From: Aureispira anguillae
GTDB lineage: Bacteria > Bacteroidota > Bacteroidia > Chitinophagales > Saprospiraceae
NCBI RefSeq assembly: GCF_026000115.1
Contig: NZ_AP026867.1
Coordinates: forward strand, 1,209,501-1,273,500
Direction: 5' to 3'
DNA: 64,000 nucleotides
In this document: in pieces, positions 8,763-17,900 of the stretch
Layout of the letters: every line of letters begins with the position of its first letter
How positions within the stretch are numbered: the stretch's first letter is position 1
Made by a program: the position numbers and the translations under genes
The notes under the pieces: model-generated
What the model was told of the DNA's origin: nothing
What the model saw: the letters and a program-made list of their open reading frames with translations, nothing else
The model's database searches: none

Positions 8763-9338
8763 ATGATTATATCCCATGATGTACAATTGATTTTTATTCA
8801 TGTACATAGAACTGGAGGTTCTTCTATCATTAATTTATTAAAAAATGAACTTCGGTCTAAGGTCGAGATTCTTTCGCAACATGGAAATGCAAAAACAGCA
8901 GAAAGTAGCTTTTTAGCACAATATCCTCATTATTTCACCTTTGGTTTTGTTAGAAACCCTTGGGATCGCTTATTGTCTTGGTATTCCTTGCTAACCAAAT
9001 GGGATCGAAGAAGTTTGGATCAAGAACGTCTAAGATTTGAGCAATTTATTGAATTAAATTATGCTTGCCGTCCATCAGATCCTTTTTTTCATTACAATCA
9101 ATTGGACTATTTTACAAATACTACCATAGATGTTCAGGTGGATAGAATTGGGCGTTATGAAAACTATGCCCAAGATGCACAAAGAATATTTAACAGTATT
9201 GGACTTCCTTTTTCGAATATCCCTCAACAGAATGCTACCTATAGCAAGTGTTATAAAGATTATTACACGACCAAAAGCCAGAAATTAGTACATCAAAAAT
9301 GCTATAAAGACATTGAGCATTTTGGCTATTTCTTTTGA
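8763..9338 (+). CDS. PAPS-dependent sulfotransferase family protein
   Basis: The 191-residue protein has the 5'-phosphosulfate loop IHVHRTGGSSI (about 12-22) and the 3'-phosphate binding block FVRNPWDRLLSWYS (about 62-75) of the PF03567/sulfotransferase-2 family. No signal peptide is visible. Family members move sulfate from PAPS to carbohydrates or other hydroxyls. It is compact compared with the 250-300 residues usual for this family, but start and stop look natural and the C-terminus keeps the Tyr/Lys-rich tail. It lies 32 bp after the arylamine N-acetyltransferase, so co-expression is likely. Substrate unknown. Confidence 0.85.
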   Translation: MIISHDVQLIFIHVHRTGGSSIINLLKNELRSKVEILSQHGNAKTAESSFLAQYPHYFTFGFVRNPWDRLLSWYSLLTKWDRRSLDQERLRFEQFIELNYACRPSDPFFHYNQLDYFTNTTIDVQVDRIGRYENYAQDAQRIFNSIGLPFSNIPQQNATYSKCYKDYYTTKSQKLVHQKCYKDIEHFGYFF

Positions 9339-9586
9339 CCTGTTTCATTGGAAAATAAACGGTTTTATTCGGTTCAACAATCAGTTCATCCTCACCAAAA
9401 TCGTTGATTTGAAATAGGATAAACAACTAGGCATTTGTTGTTTCAATATGATTTTTAAGATAAAATAAAGGGAGTCTCATGTTACACTTTTTTCTTTATT
9501 AAGATATAATCCTTGTGTGTTGATAGATAGTTGGTTATGTCTAGTGAGAATGTAATAAGATAATGCCTTTTTCTAAAGGTAAATTG

Positions 9587-9594
9587 TATCTTTG
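9587..9594 (+). promoter_or_regulatory. Bacteroidota-type -7 box (TATCTTTG)
   Basis: An exact TANNTTTG match about 155 bp upstream of the T9SS cargo gene at 9750. It implies a long 5' leader, which holds a short inverted pair (actaaattcattgtagtt). The rest of the 9339-9749 gap holds nothing coding. No clear -33 TTTG is visible. Confidence 0.55.
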
Positions 9595-9749
9595 TAAGAA
9601 GTTAAATGTTGACTATCAGTACTTTTATCTCATGCCCCCTAAGCAATGAATGATTTACTGATTCTTTCCCTTTCCTTTATAACTAAATTCATTGTAGTTA
9701 TAACAACATAGAAATGAACCATTCTATTAATTTATAAAACAAAATACCA

Positions 9750-10853
9750 ATGAAAAACAAACTTTGTTTTTTTAGATCCCCAGTTTTGTTACAACAATCA
9801 ATTTTTTTATGTTTTCTTTTATGGAGTAGTACAGCCTATAGTCAATGTACCAACCCAGATGTTTTACTCTCTGAAGATTTTGAAAGTAATCCTGTTGCTG
9901 GTGCTAATACAGGCGTTATTTACGGTGGAGGAAGCAGTAATCATAACAGTGCTTATATTCTAAGTGGTACTCGTTTTGGTTGGTTTAATGTCGTGAATGG
10001 CATTGGCAATGTTGATGTTTATGACAGAGCAGTGTCAGGGCTTTGTGTCGATTCTATGGTACAGGTAAGCTTTTGGTCTAGACAGTCCTTTGGAACGACC
10101 AATGTCACCTTTAATATGATTGATGATGCAGGAAATATATTGGCGACAAGTACAGTAAGCCTAACTTCTTTTTATCAGCAATACACCTTTAACTTTGTAG
10201 CAACAACGCCAGGAATGCGTTTTGTGATTCATTGTAACTCAACAGGAGGTAATGGAGTAGATATTGTGATGGAAGATTTATTGATAACACATTGCTGTAC
10301 TTATTTGTTGCCGATTCAAGTACGCCAGTTTAACGCAGCATGTTTAAAAAGCAAAGTTGAATTGACTTGGGAAATAGAACAACGAGATGGCAACAATGAT
10401 GTTAGAATTGAACGAAGTAAAGATGGCTTTTCTTTTGAAGAAGTAGGTCGTGCAGAACCGAGAGAAGTACAAAATAATATAGCCACTTATCGTTGGGTGG
10501 ATGATAGTCCCCTTCCTGCTATGGCTTATTATCGATTGGTGATGACCAACTTAGATGGAAGTCTTTCTTATTCCTCTATTATAGCGACTTATTGCGAATC
10601 TGTAGATGTAGTTACGATTTCTCCTAATCCTTTTAAAGATATATTTACGATTCAATTTCCCTTTGAGGCAAGTTATCCTAGCAACATAGAAGTATTGGAC
10701 TATACAGGCCGAAAAGTATATGAAGTGATTATAAAAGATAAAACGCAATTTGTAGAAATTTTGCTGGGCAATCAATATCCTGCTGGAACTTATTTTGTGA
10801 AGGTTTCGAATGCGTCTGCTTCTAGCACTCATCGGATCGTAAAAGCAAAATAA
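9750..10853 (+). CDS. Secreted T9SS-sorted surface protein
   Basis: A long signal peptide (ending STAYSQ, about residue 32) leads a beta-sandwich domain of about 150 residues with paired cysteines (CTNPDVLLSEDFESN opening; a jelly-roll galactose-binding-like fold is possible). A fibronectin-like stretch follows (about 195-285: VELTWEIEQRDGNNDVRIERS, typical of proteins preceding a sorting domain). The last 80 residues are a type A T9SS sorting domain: ISPNPFKDIFTIQF, VLDYTGRKVYE, YPAGTYFVKVS. The protein should cross the outer membrane by T9SS and lose the tail. No enzyme motif is seen; adhesion or matrix binding is a guess. Confidence 0.9.
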   Translation: MKNKLCFFRSPVLLQQSIFLCFLLWSSTAYSQCTNPDVLLSEDFESNPVAGANTGVIYGGGSSNHNSAYILSGTRFGWFNVVNGIGNVDVYDRAVSGLCVDSMVQVSFWSRQSFGTTNVTFNMIDDAGNILATSTVSLTSFYQQYTFNFVATTPGMRFVIHCNSTGGNGVDIVMEDLLITHCCTYLLPIQVRQFNAACLKSKVELTWEIEQRDGNNDVRIERSKDGFSFEEVGRAEPREVQNNIATYRWVDDSPLPAMAYYRLVMTNLDGSLSYSSIIATYCESVDVVTISPNPFKDIFTIQFPFEASYPSNIEVLDYTGRKVYEVIIKDKTQFVEILLGNQYPAGTYFVKVSNASASSTHRIVKAK

Positions 10854-10888
10854 ATCATTTAAAAATCTGTCTGCTAACAAAATAAAAA

Positions 10889-10914
10889 GGTAGCAATTGT
10901 TAACAATTGCTACC
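10889..10914. terminator. Bidirectional terminator
   Basis: A perfect 26-bp palindrome (13-bp arms, no loop spacer) lies between two convergent genes. A-rich sequence on its left gives a T-run to minus-strand transcripts, so it can end the RNase R message and block read-through from the T9SS gene. Confidence 0.8.
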
Positions 10915-10944
10915 TCTATTCTACTAAAAAATTCAAGTTGTACC

Positions 10945-13900
10945 TTATTCCTCTATCTTAAATGCCCAATCCCAAGCCGCTGTTTTTAAGGCTTTGAGGA
11001 GGCGAGAGGAAGGTCTAGGAACAAAATAGATTGGTATTTTATGTTCCTCTATGTTTAAAAATCCTCTAGAAGTAATGATTGTACGAGTATGGTCGGTCAC
11101 TTCTTCTTCTTCTAAGTTAGAAAGCAAGTTATATTTTTGCAATAGCTCTATCATAGGAATCGAAAAAGAGACTATTTTCTCAGGTTTCAGAATGCTGATA
11201 AAGGCTTTAAAAATTGGCAAACTTAAATCCAAATCTTTGTTCGAAAGTTGTTTGTCATCCATAGAACGAAATGGAGAAAAATAACCTTCTGAAATTTTTT
11301 GATTCGGGAAATACGTTTTGAAAAACGTCTTGGTACTTCCCTGTGGTTTGAAGGGATGTTGCGAAAGCAATTTTTGCCCACGATAGCCTTTGTTGAGCGC
11401 AGCAGCAGGATTAAAATGCAGCAATAAAACCGAACCACCAATAGGAGCAGAAGGAGATAGTTCATATTTCCATTTTGCTCGTTTTTGCTTGGCAATGATC
11501 TTAATATGGCTTTCGTTAAAGGCTTGCTCTACCTTAGGTAGCAACGCTTCATAAGCCTTGTTATCAGCAATATAATTAGATTTTATGACCTTTTTACCCC
11601 TTTGAGGCTCTTGGACTACCTTAATTTTTTGGATGCCCTTTGGTTTAGTGGGCGTTTCCTTTGGAGCGGTAGTTGGCGTTTTGGGGGCTTCGTTTGTTGG
11701 TTCTTCGGTTACTACTTTAGTTGTGGTCACTTCTTTTGATATAAGTTGAGTTCTAGCAGGAGGTTCGTTGTCACTGTCTTCAGGATCTAACAATTCTAGG
11801 TCTATTTGACGTTTAAATTTATTAGCTCCCAAGATGCGAACCCAAACTGTATCTCCCATTTTGTACGTTATAAATGGCGATTTGATGTGAAAATGATGCT
11901 CGTCAGGTTCAAAATCATCAAACATTTTATCATAGCGAATCATTCCTTCGCAGAAGTTAGCTTTGATGGTTACATAAATACCATGGTCGGTAATTCCAGA
12001 AATGCTTCCTTCAAAAATATCGCCCAAATGAGCCTCCAAAAATTCTGCTTGTTTGTATTTCACCGATTCTCGTTCTGCCTCCATCGCATCTCTTTCCTTT
12101 CTAGAAATATGCTTGCAGGACTCTTCCAACTTTTGAGGATTCATTCGTTTATTATTATTACTCAAATAGTCGAATAAAATACGATGTCCTAATACATCTG
12201 CATAACGTCGAATAGGAGAAGTAAAATGAGAATAGGTGGCAAAACCTAAACCATAATGCCCAATATTATCCGTTGAATAAACTGCTTTTGCCATGGTTCG
12301 AATGGCCAGTTGTTGCAAAATATCCGATTCTGGTTTTCCTTCTGCGGCTTTGAGCATCTTGCCAAATGCAGGTTTGACCTGTTCGGGCGACTCAATGGAC
12401 AAGGGGTAACCCATTTGTCCTGCAAAATCAGCAAAATTATTCACTCGTTCCATATCGGGTTCGTCATGGATACGATAAACCATGGGCCAAACAAAGCCTA
12501 ATTTTTCGTGCAAACCGTGCATTAAGGCACCTACTCGTTTGTTGGCAAGAAGCATAAAATCTTCGACCAACATATGCGCATCTTTTCGACTCTTTAAATA
12601 CACATCAATAGGAACGCCCTTTTCATCCAACTTGAAGCGAACTTCTGGTGATTCAAAATTGATCGCTCCTTTTTTGAAGCGTTTATTGCGTAGCTTGTGG
12701 GCAATACGATTGAGCAACTGTAATTCTTTGACATAATCTCCTTCCCCCGTTTCTAAGCCTTCTTGTGCCTCTTCGTAAGTAAAACGACGATCAGAATAAA
12801 TAACCGTTTTCCCAAACCATTCATTGATGATGCCGCCTTGCTTATCCATTTCAAAAACAGCAGAAAAGGTTAGCTTTTCTTCTTCAGGGCGTAGCGAACA
12901 AACCCCATTGGAGAGTTTTTCGGGCAGCATCGGTAAGACTCGATCTACCAAATAAACCGAAGTAGTTCTTCGAGCAGCTTCTTTATCCAATTCAGAACCA
13001 GGTAGAACATAATGTCCTACATCTGCAATGTGAATTCCAATTTCAAAATTCCCATTTTCCAAATACTCTATCGATAAAGCATCATCAAAATCTTTTGCCG
13101 TTTCGGGGTCAATGGTGAAGGTCGTAATGTCACGCATATCTCTTCGCTTGGCAATTTCACTAGCGGTGATTTTGGTATCAATTTCAGCATTTTCTTTTAA
13201 TACTTCTGGTGGGAACGTCAAATTAAATCCTTTTTGAATCAAAATGGACTTCATTTCAATATCGTTGCCTCCTTCTGTACCAAAATAGGTAGTGACCTTT
13301 CCTTCTGGATTATTTTTGTTGCTAGTATGCCATTTGGTAATGGTTACCACTACTTTTGCGCCATCTTCTGCTTCTTTGGGCAGATGTTTGAGCGGGACAA
13401 AAATATCCGTCTGCATATTGGGATTATCAGGAATCACAAAGGCAAACTTATCCGACAAAGACAAGGTGCCAATGAAATTTTCTGATTTGCGTTGTATAAT
13501 TTGAACGACTTCACCTTCTGGTTTCCCTTTTCGAGCAGTGTACCAAGATACTTCAACAGTATCACCGTGTAAGGCACCCATTAGCTTGTGAGCAGGAACA
13601 AAAATATCATTGTCTTCCAATTCTTCACAAATAATATAAGCCGAACCACTACGAGTTGCATCCACTCGCCCCGTGGCAAATTGACCATTTTTTCTAGCTC
13701 TTTTGGTAACTGTAGCTCCTTTATTCCATTTGTATTTTCCTCTGTTAGTTGCTTCTAATTTTCCTTTTTCGACCAATTGGTCAATCGCATGTTGAACAGA
13801 ATCTTTGGAGTTGGATATTTTTAGTTTTCGAATGATGGTTTTGGCATCAAAACGAGCTGTAACTTGTTTGCTAAATAAATCGATTAATCTTTTTTCTAAA

Positions 13901-13956
13901 ACTTTTGCGGGCAAGTTTTTACCCTTTTTATTAGAACCTTTCTTTTTTCTTGTCAT
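10945..13956 (-). CDS. rnr: Ribonuclease R with unusual C-terminal extension
   Basis: The layout is an N-terminal winged helix (about 16-75), two cold-shock-type RNA-binding domains (about 85-240), an RNB catalytic core with IDPETAKDFDDALSI giving the four metal-binding aspartates, and an S1 domain (about 640-725). This is a 3'-5' exoribonuclease acting on structured RNA. RNase R of the phylum is usually about 700-800 residues; here 1003. The surplus is a low-complexity Pro/Thr/Glu linker (about 730-800) and a folded domain (826-1003). That domain reads LLLHFNPAAALNKG then IYFVPRPSSRLL and AAWDWAF, spaced like motif A and the HPS motif of uracil-DNA glycosylase folds but without their catalytic residues. 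The core call is secure; the tail assignment is tentative. Confidence 0.93.
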   Translation of the reverse strand: MTRKKKGSNKKGKNLPAKVLEKRLIDLFSKQVTARFDAKTIIRKLKISNSKDSVQHAIDQLVEKGKLEATNRGKYKWNKGATVTKRARKNGQFATGRVDATRSGSAYIICEELEDNDIFVPAHKLMGALHGDTVEVSWYTARKGKPEGEVVQIIQRKSENFIGTLSLSDKFAFVIPDNPNMQTDIFVPLKHLPKEAEDGAKVVVTITKWHTSNKNNPEGKVTTYFGTEGGNDIEMKSILIQKGFNLTFPPEVLKENAEIDTKITASEIAKRRDMRDITTFTIDPETAKDFDDALSIEYLENGNFEIGIHIADVGHYVLPGSELDKEAARRTTSVYLVDRVLPMLPEKLSNGVCSLRPEEEKLTFSAVFEMDKQGGIINEWFGKTVIYSDRRFTYEEAQEGLETGEGDYVKELQLLNRIAHKLRNKRFKKGAINFESPEVRFKLDEKGVPIDVYLKSRKDAHMLVEDFMLLANKRVGALMHGLHEKLGFVWPMVYRIHDEPDMERVNNFADFAGQMGYPLSIESPEQVKPAFGKMLKAAEGKPESDILQQLAIRTMAKAVYSTDNIGHYGLGFATYSHFTSPIRRYADVLGHRILFDYLSNNNKRMNPQKLEESCKHISRKERDAMEAERESVKYKQAEFLEAHLGDIFEGSISGITDHGIYVTIKANFCEGMIRYDKMFDDFEPDEHHFHIKSPFITYKMGDTVWVRILGANKFKRQIDLELLDPEDSDNEPPARTQLISKEVTTTKVVTEEPTNEAPKTPTTAPKETPTKPKGIQKIKVVQEPQRGKKVIKSNYIADNKAYEALLPKVEQAFNESHIKIIAKQKRAKWKYELSPSAPIGGSVLLLHFNPAAALNKGYRGQKLLSQHPFKPQGSTKTFFKTYFPNQKISEGYFSPFRSMDDKQLSNKDLDLSLPIFKAFISILKPEKIVSFSIPMIELLQKYNLLSNLEEEEVTDHTRTIITSRGFLNIEEHKIPIYFVPRPSSRLLKALKTAAWDWAFKIEE

Positions 13957-14146
13957 TAATTTTTTCTTTCTAACTGAGCCAATAAGGATTTTGTTTTATA
14001 CCTAGCAAGTACTAGTTCCTTATCGGTAGACTTTATTACAGATTAATATATAGGGGAGAAAATGTATCTTTTTTCCTATACCACCCATTGTTACCTGCAT
14101 TTTATTAATAAAGTCGAGTCTTTTAGTCTTTTTTTAGTAATTGAAT

Positions 14147-14800
14147 TTAAATGGGAACAATTTCTCCATCACCTGTTAATTGAAGTGAAGTATGGAGGTG
14201 ATGTTCATCAGAAGATACTGGAGCTGTATTTCCGTTGGCATCTAAACGCCCCTCTGCACAACTAAATAGCCAAGTAGGGCTGATGGTGCAGACCATTTGA
14301 TACAACCCATCTTGATCGTATTTAGTTCCCGCAATCTTAGATTTGTCAATAAGAATGCCATTTTTAGAGAAGGTTGTCAGATAATAAGTGGCTCCTTCTA
14401 TACCTGCTTCCCAGAATACTACTGCAAAAAAATCTTTGGTACCAGGGATTGAAAAGCAAGGCATGAATTCTGTATATTCATCAATAACGTCATCCTTGCC
14501 CAACACAAAGTTAAACATCCAGGTTGCTGATAGAGGATCACATTTTTGGCTGATTAAGCGTTGGGTATCAGAGGTAATGGTGTAGGGCAGTTCCACCATA
14601 GGAAAAAAGTTGAGAAAATTTTCAAACGTAACACGATTGGTTTTCTTTTCTGGAATGATTCGAACTTTATCCTTCTTGAATTCTTTTAGATCGGCGATGT
14701 CATCGTGTTGATGATCTTCATGGTTACATTTAGGACCACATTTATGATCGTTTTTATGATGCCCATGCTCGTCTTTATGATATACTTTGATTGGTTTCAT
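14147..14800 (-). CDS. Conserved-looking hypothetical protein with His-rich N-terminus
   Basis: 217 residues, no signal peptide or membrane segment. Residues 8-33 are a His/Asp/Cys-rich segment (HKDEHGHH, KCGPKCNHEDHQHDD) resembling a metal-binding tail. The rest (about 40-215) is a mixed beta domain with repeated aromatic-rich strands (DFFAVVFWEAGIEG, GATYYLTTFSKNG, TWLFSCAEGRLD). I do not recognise the family. The N-terminal segment could bind Zn, Ni or Cu, or simply be a charged linker. It lies upstream of RNase R on the same strand, separated by 190 bp, so probably not in one operon. Confidence 0.7.
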   Translation of the reverse strand: MKPIKVYHKDEHGHHKNDHKCGPKCNHEDHQHDDIADLKEFKKDKVRIIPEKKTNRVTFENFLNFFPMVELPYTITSDTQRLISQKCDPLSATWMFNFVLGKDDVIDEYTEFMPCFSIPGTKDFFAVVFWEAGIEGATYYLTTFSKNGILIDKSKIAGTKYDQDGLYQMVCTISPTWLFSCAEGRLDANGNTAPVSSDEHHLHTSLQLTGDGEIVPI

Positions 14801-14990
14801 TTTTCTGTTTAAAATTTTGACTTATAGTGATTGCTTACCGCTCATTTATAGTGAGATAGTAAGGGGGCTATATAGAATGTGCCTTGCCCTAAATTATAAG
14901 GAAGTCTACAAAAAGAAGGCTTAAATGTACAAGCATTAGTTTTGTCTACTTACCTATGCCTGCAAATTTCTACTTTTTTTTGTAGAAATG

Positions 14991-15482
14991 CTATTCTTTG
15001 TAAGTCTTTTCGAGGGGAAGCGGCTTTTTATCTAAATAAATGAAAACTTTTTGTTTGTGCCAACTAGCATAAACGATGGTTCCATCCTTTAAGGTCTTAT
15101 GCCATTGATTCTGCTTGTCGTTTTTAGGTTCCCCAAAATAATCCAAGATCGTTTGAGCTGCTTTTTCTTCGCTAGGATGCAAAATATTAATTTCTACCAG
15201 TTCATTTTTTGCTGTTTTGGCAAACAAATAATAGACCGAAGAGTATAGTTCGGCTGCTATATCTTCGGTATATATTTCTCTTGGTGTGGCTTGAAACGAA
15301 TGAACAGGATAAGCTTGGGAACGAAGGCTTAATACCTCGTTTTTAGGCATTCCCAATTGAATATTCTGAAGAATGGGGGGCAAGTAATGCTGTTCTTGGT
15401 CAGGTGTTTTTTTCGTCGAGACACAAGCACTTATTCCTAAGATAAATAGCCCTAAAAAAATAGATAAAAAAGAAGTATTCAT
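14991..15482 (-). CDS. Lipoprotein with BamE-like domain
   Basis: The signal peptide ends in a lipobox (LGISAC), so Cys20 would be lipidated. The mature part begins IQLGMPKNEVLSLR, matching the G-M-x-x-x-E-V helix start of BamE/SmpA-like folds. It ends with FGEPKNDKQNQWHKTLKDGTIVYASWHKQKVFIYL, the typical aromatic-rich terminal hairpin of that fold (given as two blocks here: FGEPKND at about 120 and VFIYL at the end). It may assist outer-membrane protein assembly or simply be a small periplasmic lipoprotein; there is no Bam gene nearby. The fold call is by pattern only. Confidence 0.65.
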   Translation of the reverse strand: MNTSFLSIFLGLFILGISACVSTKKTPDQEQHYLPPILQNIQLGMPKNEVLSLRSQAYPVHSFQATPREIYTEDIAAELYSSVYYLFAKTAKNELVEINILHPSEEKAAQTILDYFGEPKNDKQNQWHKTLKDGTIVYASWHKQKVFIYLDKKPLPLEKTYKE

Positions 15483-15566
15483 AGCATTTTATTGCTTGGT
15501 AAAGAAGAAAAAATAAGGTATCGAAGATGAGCAGCAATATTTTGAGGCGTTATTTAGAAAGTACAG

Positions 15567-16160
15567 TTAGTGAATTGATTTTAAGACATAGGTTGCTTGC
15601 CTAAAGAAGAAGAGAACCGATTTACTGGATTCTTCTACCAGCTCTAAATCCAAAGCCTCAAAGGTGGCTTTCCATTCTTGATCGGATTTATTTTGGTAAG
15701 TCATGCTAGAATGCCCCAAATTGACTAAAGTATCCATTGCGTAAGTCATGTACTGCTGTATCTTATTGCGGTAAATATCTTCAATAATGATGATTTTTTT
15801 AGCAATTCGAGCCGTTTCTTTTAGTACAGGAACGGGATCAGGGGTATGATGCAATACCGTTAACAGCAGTGCTGTATCAAACTTTTTGTCTTCAAAGGGC
15901 ATGGTTAAACCATCATAAACGATTACATCTACCGTTGGAATAATAGACAAATTAGCAACATCTAATGGCGTGCAATGATACTGTTGTTGTCTTAGAGTAT
16001 GCGTAATCATTCCATTGCCACAACCAATGTCAATGTGCTTTTCGTGTTGGTTCAAATGGGGGAAAACAGCTTTTAACTTATTTTGTATCCACTGGTTTCC
16101 TAATTTACTAGTATAAAATTTACCAATAAGGTCAAATTTTCGAATGGCTTGAAGAATCAT
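15567..16160 (-). CDS. Class I SAM-dependent methyltransferase
   Basis: Residues 42-50 read HIDIGCGNG, the glycine-rich SAM-binding motif I. VIVYDGLTMPFEDKKFD supplies the acidic loop and motif of the second strand, and LLTVLHHTPDP is motif IV of the UbiE/class I group. Length (197) is that of a minimal Rossmann methyltransferase with a short N-terminal helix. The substrate cannot be predicted. It stands between an amidohydrolase and a lipoprotein gene on the same strand with gaps of 85-150 bp. Confidence 0.9.
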   Translation of the reverse strand: MILQAIRKFDLIGKFYTSKLGNQWIQNKLKAVFPHLNQHEKHIDIGCGNGMITHTLRQQQYHCTPLDVANLSIIPTVDVIVYDGLTMPFEDKKFDTALLLTVLHHTPDPVPVLKETARIAKKIIIIEDIYRNKIQQYMTYAMDTLVNLGHSSMTYQNKSDQEWKATFEALDLELVEESSKSVLFFFRQATYVLKSIH

Positions 16161-16307
16161 GAAAATAGATTAAAATCAAGAATATTGGTTAAATGGGATT
16201 TTGAGTTGTACTTCAAAAAATGAAACAATTGGGCAATTTAAAAACAATCCTTATGATTCTATTTTTTAATGCCCCAATTGTTTGCACAAGGTACTAAGGA
16301 TGATCGG

Positions 16308-17585
16308 TTAGTCCTTTAATTTTTTAAGTTGTTCTTTTAAATCATCTTGTAAATAGTACTTTCCTTTGAAAATAATACCCTGAATATCTGTTGTGTTTTT
16401 GATGTCATCTAATGGATTGCTATTGAGTAATACTAAGTCTGAATAAACACCAGCTTTGATTGTCCCCCAAGTATGTTGCTCTCCAAACATCGCTGACAAA
16501 TTATAACAGGTCGATTTTAGAATATCATAGTTAGAGATTTTAGCTTGGGCATAATGTTGCATTTCTGTATGGATTCCGTAGCCAGGAATTCCGTAGATAC
16601 CCGAAGCATCGGAACTCAATAACAACAAACCACCCTGTCTATAAATAAAACCTAAGTATAATAATCGAGTATCAAATCGCTGTTTACTAATCTTACGCTC
16701 TTTTTCTTGTCCTTCTGCTGTGCTCTCTGCTAAGTGTGCAGCTATTTTTTCCTCCCATTTATTGATCCATTTTTTAGGTAGAAACGCTACTCCAGCTCTT
16801 TTGCGAAGATCAGACTCCTTTACTTGCCCCGTATAATACCAATCTAGTGTAGGACAATGGTAAATTTGAGCATTTATAGTGCGATCGATGGCAATTTTGA
16901 TACTTTCTATATCAGGTAAAGAGAAAAAACCACTTAAATGTTCAATACTTTGGAAAGTATTACTGTTACTAAGGCTAAAAATACTAATATTGGAAGGACA
17001 ATGCCCCGCTAATGGAAAGTTGTATTTTTTGGATGCACCAGCTAAGTAATCAAAGGTATTTTGATCTTTTACACTCAGAATTTTTACAAAATCAAAGCCT
17101 GCTTTCTGATAATTAGCAATTAATTGTTCGGCTTTTCGAGGAGAAATACTATCACTACGATGGATGGGGGGAGAAGATAGGTATAACTTAGGGGTAAATT
17201 CTGCCTGTTGATCAATTTCTAAATGCCAAGGCGCTCCACGCATAGAACGCAATGAGGTTACGCCATTCATGATATTCATTAGAAAAAAATGGGCTAAATC
17301 TTCTTGTTCAGGCAGATGGACATGGGCATCCGAAAAAGAGGGAACCAAGAATTTATTTCGACCGTCTATTCGCCCCAAATTGTAGGTTGAAGTATCTTGG
17401 TCAGTATGGGGGCGGACTTGCGTAATTTCTCCATTTTCAATGACAACATCTTTGTGTTCTAGCACGGTATGAATGTGCATAGGAATGACATTGACATCTT
17501 CAATTAACAAGCGTTGGAGGGCTTCTTGTGCGTCAATCGTAGAGATCGATAATAAGGATAACATTTGGATTAAAATTCGTTTCAT
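16308..17585 (-). CDS. Secreted amidohydrolase family protein
   Basis: A signal peptide (ending STIDA) precedes a TIM-barrel amidohydrolase of the imidazolonepropionase/prolidase-like group. The metal site looks complete: HxH in SDAHVHL, a Lys in FDFVKILSV (candidate carboxylysine), His in LAGHCPSN and SIEHLSG, and Asp in LLLSSDASG. The C-terminal beta-sandwich closes with IKAGVYSDLVLLNSNPLDD. Secreted enzymes of this family cleave dipeptides or cyclic amides; the precise substrate is open. A minus-strand TATCTTTG box lies 76 bp upstream of the start. Confidence 0.88.
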   Translation of the reverse strand: MKRILIQMLSLLSISTIDAQEALQRLLIEDVNVIPMHIHTVLEHKDVVIENGEITQVRPHTDQDTSTYNLGRIDGRNKFLVPSFSDAHVHLPEQEDLAHFFLMNIMNGVTSLRSMRGAPWHLEIDQQAEFTPKLYLSSPPIHRSDSISPRKAEQLIANYQKAGFDFVKILSVKDQNTFDYLAGASKKYNFPLAGHCPSNISIFSLSNSNTFQSIEHLSGFFSLPDIESIKIAIDRTINAQIYHCPTLDWYYTGQVKESDLRKRAGVAFLPKKWINKWEEKIAAHLAESTAEGQEKERKISKQRFDTRLLYLGFIYRQGGLLLLSSDASGIYGIPGYGIHTEMQHYAQAKISNYDILKSTCYNLSAMFGEQHTWGTIKAGVYSDLVLLNSNPLDDIKNTTDIQGIIFKGKYYLQDDLKEQLKKLKD

Positions 17586-17660
17586 TAGTTTGTTTCGTTT
17601 TATATTTCTTATCTATGAAGTTGGATGAACCCACAGCTAAGGAAAAGTAAAGAATAGCAA

Positions 17661-17668
17661 CAAAGATA
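17661..17668 (-). promoter_or_regulatory. -7 box (TATCTTTG on minus strand) for the amidohydrolase
   Basis: An exact TANNTTTG match on the minus strand 76 bp before the amidohydrolase start at 17585. No convincing -33 partner is seen. Confidence 0.45.
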
Positions 17669-17777
17669 GAATTAACTAAATAATTAGTTATACAGGTTGT
17701 TTTTTTATAAAAACTTTAAGTTATTTGCTTAATACTTCGTTAATTTTTGCTTTTTCCTTTATAGCTTTAGCTACAAA

Positions 17778-17842
17778 CTAGCGCAGTTAGTACGCTAATG
17801 CTTATGAGCTCCCTGAGGTCGCAAGCTTTCTAGCGGAGTAAT
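17778..17842 (+). repeat. Dispersed repeat, diverged copy
   Basis: It shares the core cttatgagctccctgaggtcg with the 909-984 and 53101-53176 copies, and gaggtcgcaagct plus cggagtaatgt with 1170-1208. It lies just upstream of the CoA-transferase gene in a 315-bp gap without other features. Confidence 0.75.
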
Positions 17843-17900
17843 GTGTTAATAGACGCTTAATTTTAATCGTTATTTGCTGAATTAGTCAACTAAAAAAGAT

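Noticed and set aside
11806-12177. Open frames antisense to the RNase R gene
   Set aside because: They are shadows of a long conserved coding sequence and show no protein family features.
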